The notes beneath the pieces are model-generated. The model saw only the letters and a list, made by a program, of their open reading frames with translations. It was not told the origin of the DNA and searched no databases. Position numbers and translations under genes: made by a program. Shown here one piece after another: positions 48,501-61,325 of a DNA stretch of 64,000 nucleotides; positions within the stretch are counted from its first letter, which is position 1, and the number at the start of each line of letters is the position of its first letter. Origin of the DNA: Linnemannia elongata (Eukaryota > Mortierellomycota > Mortierellomycetes > Mortierellales > Mortierellaceae); NCBI GenBank assembly GCA_036320915.1, contig JAXBDG010000002.1:1364001-1428000 (forward strand), in the 5' to 3' direction.

Positions 48501-49447
48501 GTTCCTGGAAAATAAAAATATCACTGGCGAATGAGAACAATCCGTGTGATGAATAGAATAGAATTGAATTCTATTCATTTGATCATATATCACAAATCCA
48601 TCCTTGAGTGGATGGGGTGGATGGGAAAAAGAAAAAAAAAGAAAGGTGCACAAAGAAAAGAAAGAAAAGAAAGAAAAGAAAAGTAAAGGCATATCAAACG
48701 TTTGTGGTTTAGATGGAAGGGGAGAACAGGCAGAAGAAGGGACGCCAAGGGGATCTATCCTGCGGAATGAACGGATGAGAAGGATGTACTGCACACACAA
48801 TAGGAGCGATGGAAAGGAGAGAACAAGGAGGGAGATGGAGACGGAGACGAGGACTACTGTGGTCTGGGCAAGGAAGGTGTATGTGATATTTCCTCGGGGC
48901 AGTCTGCTCTTTTTACTCAATATCACTAATCCACAACAGAGCAAGCAAAACAAACAAACAAGGAAAACAAAGGCAAAAGCGAAGGAAATGAATACGTTCG
49001 TGTTCCGCAAGGGTTGCGCCAAAGTGGTCAAGCCCTCTGAACCCAACGGTCCCAACGGAACTATGAAAATAAAAAATATCTCCACCCTTCGCTATGTACT
49101 CAGTACAAGCTGGGATAACGGCGAAGAGACAGAAAAGAAAGGAAAAGGGGAAAAGGCATGCAGTGGGCAATTGGAGGTGATAGATGATATGTAGGATGAC
49201 AGGGTGCAGAGTGCAGGCAATTGAGAGGGTGAGAGCAAGGGCGAGAGAGAGTGTGTGTATGTGTATTGATGTGTGGGAGAGAGAGAGTGGGTGTATGTAT
49301 GTGTGAGCGAGAGAGGAGAGAGAAAGAAGAAGGGAGTAGGGGAGTATCCTTACTGTTGGGGATGTAGACTTGTGCCATGGAGGGTGCAGCGAGCAGAATG
49401 GAGGCGACGAACGAAGCCATGGCAGCTTTGTTCTTCTGGATGTCCAT
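42565..49447 (-). CDS. Receptor-shaped transmembrane protein with C-terminal pseudokinase (4 exons)
   Basis: Exons: 49354-49447, 47286-47775, 46941-47160 and 42565-46776, giving 1,671 residues. Exon 1 encodes almost only a signal peptide (ASFVASILLAAPSMAQVYIPN). Residues ~32-350 are an extracellular domain with paired Cys and many aromatic residues. A Gly-rich stalk (~100 residues of G with N/D) leads to one membrane span (IIGAIALICLIALLFVFA) stopped by RRRRRRDE. The cytoplasmic part has PGGPSG repeats and two short hydrophobic Gly/Ala stretches beside HHKNKSEE. It then has about 550 residues of TERTxxGExRxIxGG repeats. The last ~280 residues form a protein kinase fold. TIKWMK fits the beta3 Lys, KREAGML the alphaC Glu, YAAPEIL the APE motif and SMDRWSLGLILYEL the helix F Asp. 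The HRD loop reads HLNVRPASFYL and DFG reads NFG, so both catalytic Asp are Asn. It is probably a catalytically inactive receptor-like protein; ligand unknown. Confidence 0.82.
46246..46535 (-). repeat. Gly-rich stalk repeat tract
   Basis: Imperfect trinucleotide-based repeat (GGN on the minus strand, with tttcca words encoding Asn-Gly spacing) inside the pseudokinase gene. It encodes blocks of four to eleven Gly separated by Asn or Asp. Confidence 0.9.
47776..49353 (-). other. Long first intron of the pseudokinase gene
   Basis: About 1.58 kb lies between a GTAAGG donor (49348-49353) and the ttcccag acceptor (before 47775), while the other introns in the window are mostly 40-300 bp. It directly follows the signal-peptide exon. 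Contents are pyrimidine-rich on the minus strand with no conserved exon that I could recognise. A small extra exon or an alternative promoter cannot be excluded. Confidence 0.55.
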
Positions 49448-52400
49448 TATGATGAAGGGGTAGAACTGCGGTTCTGTGAGTGAAAAGAGAGAAGAGAGAG
49501 TGAGGTGTTGGGAGAGAAAGAGGAATGGAGGTTAAAGGGATGTATAAATAGGGTATAAGGATGGGTCGTAGTTCCTCCCGGTGTGAATGTGGATGGGAGA
49601 AAGGGGGAAAGGGGGAAGAGAGGATGAAGAGAAGAGAAGAGAAGAGAAGAGAAGAGAAGAGAAGAGAAGAGAAGAAGAAGAGGGGACGAGTGAACTCGGA
49701 TGGTAAAAAGAAGAGAAAGGCGTGAAAGGGGGGAAGGGGGAAGTAAAAAGAACAACAGAGGGGAAAAGACAAGGGACTCGGCCAGGAGGGGTAGAAAAAG
49801 GGAAAGGGAGGGAGGGATGGATGGCTTGGGTGATAATGGTGTTGGTATGGGTATTGGTATGGGCGGGATGGGATGGGGTTCGGACAAGGCGGACACCCAG
49901 GGATAACTCTCAATCTCTTTCGTTGAGTTGTTGCGTTGGCTGAACAAGAAAAAATAAAGGAGGTGTCTGACGGTTTTACAGACAGGGCAGGGACTATGAA
50001 TGGCACGGCATGGAAGGAGACATGACCACATTTATCCACTCATTCCTTCACTCACTCACTCTTAGTTCACTGTTCAACGCGCTTACACTTTGCTTTGTGT
50101 GAATTGCTCTTGCCTCTTTGTAGCTGGTTACTGAGTTTAGGATGGACCGGCAATGACTTTCCAAGGGACAGGCTAGCAGACAGGGCCACGGCAATCGACT
50201 TGACTTGAAAAACTACGCAGATGAAGTGTTCCTTTAGATGGTACTTGAATACGAAGGGCAACCCAGTTGTTGAAGGAAGTTGGTTGGCAATGGAGCGTTG
50301 GTGTTGTTGTTGTTGTTTCGGAAGAACACCAAAAGAAATAAGGACCACTGCAGATTGAATGGAGAAGCTATTTTTTCTCACTTGTGTGTTGGTAAGTGTA
50401 TGTGTGGCGGAGATGCCCTTTTGATGCTGCGAAATTGGATCTATCAATTTGATTGATATCTCGCGACAAGTGGGGCCTTGCAGAGGTACAGAACACAAGG
50501 TATTATGTAGTACGTAGTGTAAAGCAGCGAAAGGAAAAGTATGAACTCGAATGCCTGTGTGTATGTCGGCAGAGAGAGTGAGTGGGTGAGTGAAGCGAGA
50601 TTAGAAGAAAGAAGGTAGGGTATGGTACAAAGGAGGTGGAGTATGAAAAATACAAGAAAAAAAAATAATATTATCGTCCTGGGAGGATGGGATGGGATGA
50701 ATGCTCTCAACCCTATGGTTTATATAAATAAATTTTGTTTGCTTGTTTGCTTGTTTGTCTTTCTGTTTGTATGTCTGAATGAGTTAAGGGTGTGAGCACG
50801 CAAACCATTTTATTGGAGTGTAGTGAATGGGATAGGGGCAGGAAGGTCTAGTCTTTCCTCTCTCGAAATCTAAAAGGAAAAAGCTCACCTGCTTATGCTT
50901 TTTTTTTAATCCTTTTTCTGGCTCCCTTGTGTCGTTGTTCTTTATTCCTCCCGTCATATGCATCAGACCAAGCAATTGTGAGCTATGGCGTCCTTATTTC
51001 TTCTTTGTTGTTATTTGTTGATGTTGCTGCTGCCTGTTTGACAGCTGTCCGATGATGATACTGAAGACATCTGGGATGAGGTGGAGGGAAAAAAGCAAGA
51101 CGGGCAAAAATACTTTCTTACGGGATTGTTGTTTATGTTCGTTTGTTTGTTGACAGGGATGTTGTACTTTTTTTTGGAGACCGCACCCAGAAAAAAAACA
51201 CGAGAATATATACATGAACAGCGGTCCTTTTGTTGTTGCCTGCCGTTGCAGGTTGCAACTGTTATGTGCTTCTCAGTTGCCAATTCTTGGATCATCATCA
51301 TCATCAACAACAACGACAACAACAACAACAACAGCCTAGGATGGAGGTGCCTTTTCTCAGATGTCTGCCTGGCTGCCACCGAGAGCTCTTGTCACGTCGG
51401 GTCGGTGTTCAATGGGCCATACTGCTCCGATCGTCTTTCTTTCTCAATGCTCATTTTTACCTTCTTTTCCCTCGTGCGTACATATTTATTTTCGCGCGGG
51501 TTTGCTTCATTAGCAAAGCAATTTTCTTCTTAGCGTTTTCTTGCACCCTGCAACCCTCCTCTTTCATGCATCTTGCGTGTTCTTCTTCCCAACGCCTCTC
51601 TCTAAGCATGATGTGCAGGCCGCAGACCGTTCATCACCCATCTCTTTTTTTATCTCACTCTCTCACCTCGCACCCAGTGCCAGTAACGGGGATCAAAAAA
51701 ATATGAATGGATAGTCAGTTAAATGAGTTTTTTTTTTTCGCACCCCTGCTCACCATTCTGAGCACCCATTCTTACCTTCTGCCGCTTCTCCTCGGCCTCT
51801 CGGTCGCGCGAGAAAGAGAGAGCGAGCTCAAAATGAGAGTAAAAAAGTAGAACAAAGAGAACCATCCATCAAGCAAAGTACCCAGCATTGGCTCACAAGC
51901 ATCCCCTTACAGACGTGAATGAGGAAATATTGCATAGAAATTGAACATGGCGATGCCAGGTGAGCGCCGGAACTGGGACCTTTGTCCTCCTCCAATTGGC
52001 CACCCCTGAAAAGAAAACTATAAGATAGAAAACCCAACTTTCTTGCTCCTTTGTTTTTTACTTTGTCAGCATGGGAAGAAGGTTGTCAACGGCAAATTCA
52101 AGAAAACACGTCCGCTTCCACTAGCACCCTTTGTCACTGTCTCTGTCGTTGTTATCGCCTTTTGTCACCGTTCGCGCTATTTTTTTGTCCCGTTTTAACG
52201 ATCTCCGCGCTACTTTTTTTTTTGTTGTATGTTACAAAACGTTTTGGGCGTTTTAACCTACCGGAGGTACCAGCAACTCCTCTCAGCAATGGATGCCATA
52301 ATACACACGTCAGCCAGCATTGGCATAGTGGCAAGCTTTTCTCCCTTCTCTTTAAATCGTCCCTTACTTTTTTTTACTAACAACGACATTAGTAAAGCTT

Positions 52401-53939
52401 TTTGGTTGGTAAGAGTCGCTTTGAGTTTGTGTCCATCCTCATGGTGTGACAAGACAAAAGACGAAATTCCTTTTTATCCTTGGTCTTGACCTGTGTGCGT
52501 GTAAATAGAGCGAAGGAGAGAAGTGGTGAAGGGAATTTGATAATCCACGGGCATTATAGTACACAGGGGGGTATGAAGGTTTTCTCTCCGGTCTGCATCA
52601 TACATCATCCTTTTTTTCCTTTTCTCAGACCATTTCTCTTACCTTCAAGCAAGAAAGTAAATAAAGCTGTACTTCGATCCTTCTTTGCCATTCATCCATG
52701 CACGTAAAAGTCCCAGGGCAAAAATGAATCTGCGATTGGGAGGGGACAGCTATCCCTGCCCCTTCTTTCCCCCTGTTCCTTCCTCCCCTTCGCCTAAAAT
52801 ACGCCCACCCTATCCCGTTAGGGTCCCCTTTCCTTCCTTCCTTCCTTCCTTTCTTCCTTCGTCTCATGGAGAATGTAAAGTTCATGGACCTGTTTCTCCC
52901 TCCTGTTGTATTTAGCCACTGCTTTTGACCTTGAAAAAAAAAAAAAAAAAAAAAAAAGTGAGAATGTTCTGTTACTTACTCGAAATAAAATAGATTGCTA
53001 CCGAGGACGAAGGGAGAAGGGGAAAAGTGGAAGAACACATGTACTCGTCGTCATACCTTGCATGCAACCTAAAAATGGCACTACCCGCTGGTCATCCCCA
53101 ATCTCCAAATGTGCGAATAGCTGCAGGGCAGGTAACCATTTCGATCAAAGATGGAGGGAGTAGAGAGAAGGAACATGGCATGGCATGGCATGGCATGAAC
53201 ATGAGTAGAAGAGACCCCTTCTTCCTCCCTCGATCATCATCACCATGACGAACTGACTTTGATATATTCCGTGACACTGGCATGAAGGATGGCTTCCTCC
53301 TCCTCCTCTCTCATGCCCATTCGCCGTATGATAAGAACCTAGAAGAACAATAGACATGGTGCTGCCATGTTGGATCGCGCAATTACCAATGCCCATGTCC
53401 CTCTCCCCTGTCCTCCCCGTTTACATTGCACTAGTCTCGTTGCACCAAAGAAAAGGCACTAAAATAACATTACCGCGGAACCCAAACCTTTTTCTTGTGC
53501 TTCCTGCCTGCCCTTTTGATAAGACCCGTACCCTGGAGTGGATTAGATCGGCAGGCTGTAGTTGCTTTTGCGTATGTGTCCGACATGCTCAGGCGCCCTT
53601 TTTTTCGACTGTTTTGCTTCGCTGCCTGTCTGTGTGGTCGGGCAAGACAGAAGAAACCAATATATACACTCTTAAATTTAGACCATGCGTGGATGGGTGG
53701 GTGCACCATCCGTCTCAGCTTGGGCCCTTCTCTTTGTCTTCTCTCGTCTTTCTGTGTTGTGCGGGTCCACCATGCAGCAACATCAACGAAAAAAAATGAT
53801 ATGTGGGACTTTTTTTTTTTACGATTCCCCCCTTGTCCTCCCTGTGGTTGATCCTATTTCTGCCTCACGTACACTTGCCACCCAACTGCATGAGAGAAGG
53901 GTTTTTTTTTTCTTGTGGGCCCTGCCAGTCAACTGTTAT

Positions 53940-53978
<39 letters not shown>

Positions 53979-54736
53979 CTCTCCGCCATCCATTTACACC
54001 AGACCTCAGGGGGCACTGCATAACGCACAAAATAACAAAAAGCTTGAACGGACCCACAAATCGATCTTCCCGCGGCATGAAGCAAGTTTTTTTTTTTTTT
54101 TTTTTTTTTTCTCTTACTATGTATTCGCTTGCGTTTTGTCCTCCTTCTTGCCCCTCTTGGTGGTGAAAAGTAACCACCAGCGAATTTTCATCCGAGCGTT
54201 GGGTCGTGTCTCGTTTTTTTTTTTACTAGAGAATCCTCGACTTTGTTTTGTTGTTTTGTTTGCTTGCCGATTGGTGTTGTTATTTTGTTTGTTTTGGCGT
54301 GTCAAAGTCTAGATTTCGCCTATAACTACCCACTTAACGCTATGAACAAAAAAAAAACACAAGAGTCGAATCGACAGCCTCGACAGAGTGTGGCAAGGCG
54401 GCGGACGCGACACACTCATGATGACTAAACAACAAATAAGGTCCTCTTTTTTCGTCAAGAGCGAGACAAAGAAAAGAGGAGACAACACAAAAGTTACCGC
54501 TGTTCGTAACCCCCCCCCCTTTTTTTTCGTCGTTGGTGTCACCTTTTTCCCACACAAAAAATGCAGGGTCAGGCTTAGCCATCAACAACTTCCTTCTTCC
54601 ATAAGGCTAGGCAGGCGTCAGTAGAAAAGTGCCAATACAAAAAAAAAAAGGCAACACTTACGAGTTGTGACATGACTGGCAGCAATAACTCGTCCACTCC
54701 TTTTTTATTACCTTCCCTTTTCTTCTTCTCATAAGT
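49448..54736. other. 5.3 kb intergenic region with simple repeats
   Basis: Left part (to about 49930): CT-rich leader of the pseudokinase gene on the minus strand, including a GAAGA-type pentanucleotide repeat. The rest has no supportable gene. It contains an A run (52935-52957), a (GGCAT)n run near 53174-53196, T runs of about 36 (53941-53976) and about 25 (54086-54110), and a short C run near 54511. All open frames here are short and overlap one another on both strands. Confidence 0.55.
49627..49678. repeat. (GAAGA)n pentanucleotide microsatellite
   Basis: About ten copies of a gaaga-type unit upstream of the pseudokinase gene. On the minus strand this is a TCTTC tract in the promoter or leader. 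Confidence 0.9.
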
Positions 54737-57700
54737 TCACATCCCTCCTACACCTTCACCACCTCCTGCACCCCCACTAAAGTATTGAACAAGCCACCTC
54801 TGCTGCTCAACCAACTGCTCCCGGAACAGCTCCTGTTGTCGTGTCATCTGTAACTGTAACCGCTGTTCCAACTGCGCCTGGGACTCTTGGAATTCGCGCC
54901 GGACTTCTTCTCGCATCTCCTTCTTCAGTCGGTCTAATAGAATCTCCCTCTGCTTCTTCCCTTCTTTCTCTCCATCATTCTCCTCGGCAAGGTGGCGTGT
55001 CGACTTTTGGGATAGGGTCGAGTCGCTCCGGCTGACAACTTGGATCTGCTGCTGCTGTTGAGTTTGGAGTGTGGTGGTAATAGTAGAAATCGGGTCGTCG
55101 ACTTGAAGATCGCGTTCATAGTCTTTGACCTGCCGTGGTGTTGCCGAGTAATAAATCTCTCTCGGGAACCAGTCGTGCGTCTCCCGGAATCCTGTTTGTG
55201 TCACAAAAAAAACGGGGACCGTTAGAACACCTCCTAGCAAGCTTAGCTGCGATATATGCACGGTACTCGCTCGTGAAAAATGCAGAACATAGAGGGAGAG
55301 AGAATTTACCTGGGATTTGATAGGACATGTTCTCGGCGCTCTCGATGTACCGCAGCCGGTTCTCGAGCCACGTCAGATGCCACGTTCCATCACTCTCATT
55401 GAACGCCAGATTGATCAGTGCTATTAGTTTGTTTAAAAATTGGTGGCAAATAGTGGAGGAGGAATGAAACAAAAAAAAGAGGTGATAAGTCAGGCGCCAT
55501 CACAAAGCGTAAACAATAACCTGTCACTACCAAAAGGTCCACCAAATAAGCAACGAAAGGAATCCAAACTTACCAATAAGCACATTCAACATGAGGATAA
55601 CAGTGAAAAAGAAATAAACAATCATCATCGTGTGGAACGGCCAGTTATCCATATTCAACTGGTTGTTGATCGAATCATACCGTCCACCCATAAAGAAGTA
55701 CGTCGACGAGATTGCGCTGTAAAAGTTTCGAGGAAACATCACTGTCTGGTCTTCTGGTAGCATTGCATTAAGCTCATCGTCTGAGGGGCAGGACTCGTGG
55801 ATACATGCTCGAAGGAGGTGGAGGATCGCAATGGTGAAGCCGAGGATTCCACCGGCAAATATGAAGAAGAAGACGCGGATCTCGGAAACGACTCGGATGA
55901 TGATTGTTACAAAGTGGCATACACTTTTGATTACCCTTAGTTCGAACAGCTAGTTGATTTGAATACAAAACAGAATTTGTTACTTGAGACGCATAAAGAT
56001 TCGAATCTGCAGAACAACGAGAATCGCCAAGTGACTTACAAAGTGGAGAAAGATGAAGAGGACGGAGAAGCTGATAAGACCAGGATTGCCACCTGCGTTC
56101 GACTTGCCCCAGATAATAAGCAACTGGTTCACACTGCCCGCCAGCGGGAGTCCAAACGTCGCCATATCCACCACATTGTACACCGACCTAAGTAAGCAAC
56201 ACACATATCACACATATTCGTTAATTTCATTATGGGAGTAACATAGTGCGATGCAGCAAATCAAGGTTCGGTTAAAAGGAATGAAGGAGAGACTTACGAG
56301 ACGTATTTCTTCTTCTCGTTGATGAGTTGAAGCAACTCAAGCCAGATAAAGATACTGGCGACCGAGATGATCGCAATATAAACGGGCGTCAGGATTGGAT
56401 GGCTACTGCTGTAGACCTGGATAAACACTGTCACCAACACCAGTATGTAAAATACGCATTGGCACAAGAACCGCACCAGCCAATACTTGAACCCAATTGT
56501 ATTCCTAATGGTATGTTGGTGCAAGAAAAATGAAGGCATTAGTACCCTGCCAACCATTGCAAAGCGAGAAGAGGGTGAAAAGCGAAAACAAAAGTAGAAA
56601 GGTTACCACTTGTAGCGGATGAGGGCGGCGATGGCTGGGTTATCGAACGCCTGGAGCGTGAACGGGTGGCATTCAACCTTGGCATTCCCATTCAACTTTA
56701 ACTTCTGCCAGACCTGGAATACCAAGTTATACAACCACGAGGCGCTCTTCTGGGCGCGCATCTCTCGCGCCAATACAGTCGATGACGACACTGGGCTACC
56801 GTCCTTTTTCCGCCATAGCAAGTCAAACGAGGTAACAAACAGACTTCGTGTAAAGTTGTCGTTGATCGAGTTGGTATATTTGATGGTCGTCAGTTGGAGG
56901 ACAGGGTCCTTGCACTGGTGGAGAGACCGCCCTTGGGGGTGCCACCAGAATTTGGGGCGGAACCGGAGTTCGGGTTGGTAGGCGATCGAGTGGTGGTCGA
57001 GGATGAAGGATCGGCTCTTCACAGGGATGTACGCCAGTCTCTGGAGTGTCCTCCGAGCGAGTTCCAGATGTGGGCGTTCTTGGTCAATCAGCTCGGGGAG
57101 ACACTGCATGATGGGTGACAGGAGGTGAGGATCCTTTTCGGTCTTTGCTTGCCGGATACAATAGTCGATGATGACTTTTGCAAGTCCGATGGCTCTGGGC
57201 TGGGTAATCGTCTTGTCAAGGAGGATACAGAGTGGGTTGGAGCGCTTGTCAAAGTCGTTCCGGGGAGCCCATGATCCATGAGGCGACGCTAACAACTCGA
57301 TCACAAACTCTTTGAACGAGTCATACAACTCTGGTCGCCAGTCGATACAGATCTTGGCGAGTACACTCTCTGTTGGGTCATCCGGGTTCGGGTAGCTGTT
57401 AATATGTCGGCCAATGTATCGAAGGACCTCATTCCTGCAGGCCCCCGTGGTGTCCTGAAATATATCGATCAGTGTAATAACACCGTCTAGGAACCGAGTT
57501 GAGTTCCTGCGGGAGAAGGGTCGCTCGACAGGCATACACCAGACCATCTCCTCCGCCATGTAGTCCTGCGCATAAACTTGCTGGTGCCGACATACCCTCC
57601 AATGAATCCTCTCTGCCTTGTACGCAAGCAACAACGTAAGATCGCCCTCCAGTGTTGTCGGTAGCCCCCAAATCATCAAAAATTGGTGTGAGCGAATGAC

Positions 57701-60700
57701 CAGTCGAGAACACGAATCCAGAAAGACGGCGTTGATTTGTCGCATATCGTACCCCCTCACAGGGATCGCCGGCTTTTGAACTGACAACACACCATTCTTG
57801 TCGGTCACCGTCACCACCACGGTCGTCAGCCCTCTGTCCTCTTTACCTTGTGCTCTCACTGTACCAGCTCCGACAGCCGCCTGACAGATCTCGGCCTTAA
57901 ACTGCAGCCCTGCTGGGGAGGTATAGTCCGAACTCAGAGTCCAAGGCCTGACCAGATCAGTGCACCGCCCACACTTGGGATCCGACCTCGAGAACGGCCG
58001 CACAACTCTATCATCCAAACGAAGCAGATCCAAGTTGGAGTTGTGAGCTGCGACCAAGTACTGCCCAGACCCAACAACAGGTGAATGTTGCGCAAAATAA
58101 TCCCCTGGAATCGAGAACCTATCCAAGACCGACATATTGACCGAATCCAGGATCAGCCCAAACTCTCCACGACCATACTCGGCATCCTGAAAGGACATGT
58201 TGACAATGATCTGGCTACCTCCTCGGATGAACTGCAGATCTCGAATGAACTGGTAATATTCCTGGTCCGGCACCATAAACGAGTTCAACAACGTCCCTGA
58301 TGCTGTCCAGTTGGTCGTTATGTACCCCTTCTGACACATCAACAAGATCGACCCATCGTCCGAGAAAGTAATCGGCGTTCTGCCCTCAAACCGCCGATGC
58401 CCCAAATGTTCCGGCCAAGTGAAAAACGATACCAACGACCCATCCTCGACATCCCAAACCGACACCTCATTTGACTCATTACTCCACGCAAAGTACCGGA
58501 ACCGGAGGCCTGAAAACAACCTGGACGAATAAAGATCTTTTTCCTGCGGTAGGTCCAGCAAGATGGTATGTCGATGAGTCCAGGACCGATGAACGCCAAA
58601 TACATGAACTGCCTGTCCATCACACGCAATAAACAGCTCCTTCTTGACATTGGGACTCTTGCGTGAACTAATATGGAACTTGCCACGGCCCAGAAAGTTC
58701 CGGAGCTGCAGGTTATGCTGATACGTCGTCGCAGGGACCAAGGTCCCTCGGCCTGGAGGCGCTGTTCCAGGAGTCAAGGATCGATCCGTGAAATGTTGAA
58801 ACACTCGAAAGATACTCCTGTAGGTCGCTCGTTCATCCGCCGACAAGTGCACCGCTGAAGAATCAACCAATGCCACTTGTGAAGCATCCCAAGAGATTGA
58901 GACGTCAATTGCGCCCTTGGTGACTTTACGGAACGGGACATGAATCCCTGCACAAGATTTCGGGGTGTAGGGGCCAGCCTGGACTGCATGCTGAGAAGGG
59001 TCAACGCCAGATTGTCCCGAGATGATACTGAGCTCGGCAGGGTCCCTGATATCCCAAAGGTCCAGAAGTAAATACCGGTCCGCACAAGAGAGTGTTGCTG
59101 CGTGAGATCCGCTGCCAGAGATGGCAAAGTGGAGGATCTCTTTTCCTTTCTTGACCTTCTTGTCATCCTCTGGATAGTGTCCCTGGTTCACATTGAGCGA
59201 CCACAAAAATGGTCTATGCTGCCTCGTTGAAAGGTCTAGCAAGGCAAGAGCAAGGAATTGATCGGTAAGGATCGTTGTACAATGGGCTATCCAATGTTGC
59301 ACTAACGACTTGAAGAAACACATTACCATCGAGGTTGAGGCCGTAGAGGTTCCTGCGGATATCCATAAAGTGTAGCATGATCGCTCCTGCGTTCGAAGGC
59401 ACTTCGGCAGATGTCCGGATCTCCAGTTCAAACGTGACCGAGTGTAGCGGTCTGTCGCGAGTCCTGGTCAATTGTTGGTGCAGCTTCCATCTCGACAATC
59501 CTCCTGTCCCTGCTCCTGCTCCCGTAGCATTTGCCCCGCACATTCTTTTGAACTCTCTCTGCGTAATAATCTACATCATCAGGTAAGCAAAAAAAAATAT
59601 GTCCTGGTTACACTCAGTTATCGACTCTCCCAGTCAGATCCAAAACAAGCGAGCTGTTGTGGCAAGCATATCATACCTCGCTGGGCTCGATCTTCCAGTC
59701 ATTATAGATATCCCGCTTGAAGAGCGCAAAGGTAATGGACTCAATCCAGTCAATAGGTTGCTGCCCTGCTGTAGTTGAGATCCCGAGCACAATGTCATAC
59801 AATCCATCATCAAAGTCGCTCGCTTTAAGTCGCCACTATATCAGAGCAAGCAAGGCAAGGGGGTGAGAGAGAAATGAGATGTGGATGTTTGTGTCAGTTA
59901 CAATTTTCTTTGTGCTCACAAGATCAGGCACTCACACCTCACAAACAAAACACAAACGAATTATGCATTGGAGTAGGGAAAGATGAGGAGCGTGAACAGA
60001 GAGAGAAAGGAAAGCAAAGGTTCAACCTACTCACTCGAATGCTCCTTGTCGATGCCGTGATGATAACTGGCGGGTGAGGTCTAGTTTTGTTATCAAGATA
60101 TGTTTGAGGTCAGTCCTCCTTCATCGTTCCTCATGTCTCTCCCTTCTTGCTGCCAACTTTTAAATGCAGAAAGTGCTTACTCGAGACAGCATTGGAACTC
60201 GGACTCATTCTTGGGTGAGCCTCCCGAGGTATCGACCTCATACTCCTCAAGGTACCACCTCAACGCTAAAACAACACATCCATGCACAAAAATATGTCAG
60301 TTTCTTCTTGCGCTTTGCTGCGGCCTCCTCGCTCCTTCTCTCTCACACACTAACAAACGCAAAACAATCAACAACCACCCCACCAGCAATGCTCCTTACC
60401 AGCGTTAGAAGAAGGCAATTCGTCTAAAGTATCCTCACGATCATACAACACAACCCTCCGCGGAGACTCAGACTCCTCCAGAGCATGACCCAACAACGCC
60501 GCTGCATCATCATATCCCCCTCCCCCTCTTGCTATTGCTGCTGTATAATCCTGCTCCTGCACTGGTCCCCTCTGTGCTTGTCCGTGTAATTGGTTCCACT
60601 GTTGGTGGTGTTGGCCATGGACAGTAGGATGAAAATCTCCTGCAGAGTCTAGGATGTCCATGGAGAAGTGATCCATGTGGTCGTTGGACAGGGAGGCGTA

Positions 60701-60745
60701 TCCGCCGCCGATGTAGGTTTGGTGCAGTGGTCTCCTTCCATCCAT
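54737..60745 (-). CDS. TRP-like ion channel with propeller-like N-terminus (11 exons)
   Basis: Exons (last five approximate): 60400-60745, 60181-60265, 60035-60080, 59677-59835, 59327-59570, 56607-59286, ~56296-56503, ~56038-56190, ~55577-55948, ~55313-55420 and 54737-~55192; about 1,600 residues. Residues ~120-800 are beta-rich with WD40-like signatures (LSCADRYLLLDLWDIRD, NEVSVWDVEDGSLVSFF, PITFSDDGSILLM). A helical linker leads to an ion transport domain. It has several membrane helices (FYILVLVTVFIQVY, PVYIAIISVASIFIWLE, ILGFTIAILHLL), a pore region (ISSTYFFMGGRYDSIN) and a last helix MMIVYFFFTVILMLNVLIG followed by ALINLAF, as in TRP channels. The C-terminus is a Gln/Glu/Arg-rich coiled coil. 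It is probably a cation channel of the plasma or vacuolar membrane; gating and ion are unknown. The exon 5/6 join needs a 40-nt intron (59287-59326). A calcium-channel-type relative is the main alternative. Confidence 0.78.
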
Positions 60746-61325
60746 TCGTTTTTCGGCAAGGTGAGGAAGAAGGGAAAGAGAGGGAATATGGGTGAAGGTG
60801 AGAGTAGAAGGAGAGTGAAACGTGGTGAAAGAAAGAGAAAAGGGAGAGAGAAGGAAGGAAGGGAGAGTAGAAAAACAAACGGAGCTCCCTTCCTTCGATC
60901 GACTCTGAAAGAAAAAAGAAGGTTACACCTGATCAATTGAGTGGTCCGCCGTTCTTGTTATTGTTGCTTTTGGAGGTGTTGGACATCGCACAGATGCAGT
61001 CAAGTCAAGGCATCGCCGTTTTTTTCTCTTGAGGGGGAAAGGGGTTGCAAATCCAAGAGGGAGTAAAGCAAGATTTCCATCGACCCTTACATCAAAGAGT
61101 CTAGGCTCTCATTTAAAGTCAAAGAATGGCATTCGTACAGACGTCAGCCTTTACTCTCTTTTCAACTCCATAAAGCCTTACCATGAAGAACTATCATTAA
61201 AGGGTGAAAACAAGAAGCTACTTTTCACAAGAGCCGTCATCACCCACATTTAGACTTCAGCCTGACTTACTTTCACCCATTGATGTTGATAAAAGTTTAA
61301 TACATAACTATAAAAAATTAATAGC
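60746..61325. other. Promoter/leader of the TRP-like gene and 3' flank of the next gene
   Basis: Both neighbours are on the minus strand, head to tail. The first 160 bp are CT-rich on the minus strand, fitting a leader. No separate gene is supported. Confidence 0.45.

Noticed and set aside
49500..50039. Long Ser/Phe/Leu/Pro-rich frames upstream of the pseudokinase gene
   Set aside because: CT-rich leader and microsatellite translated in several frames.
59327..59431. Start of the 942-codon frame of the channel gene at 59431
   Set aside because: The methionine at 59431 lies in the wrong frame for that exon; the true coding frame upstream reads RMCGANATG...MDIRRNLYGLNLD and joins through a short intron.
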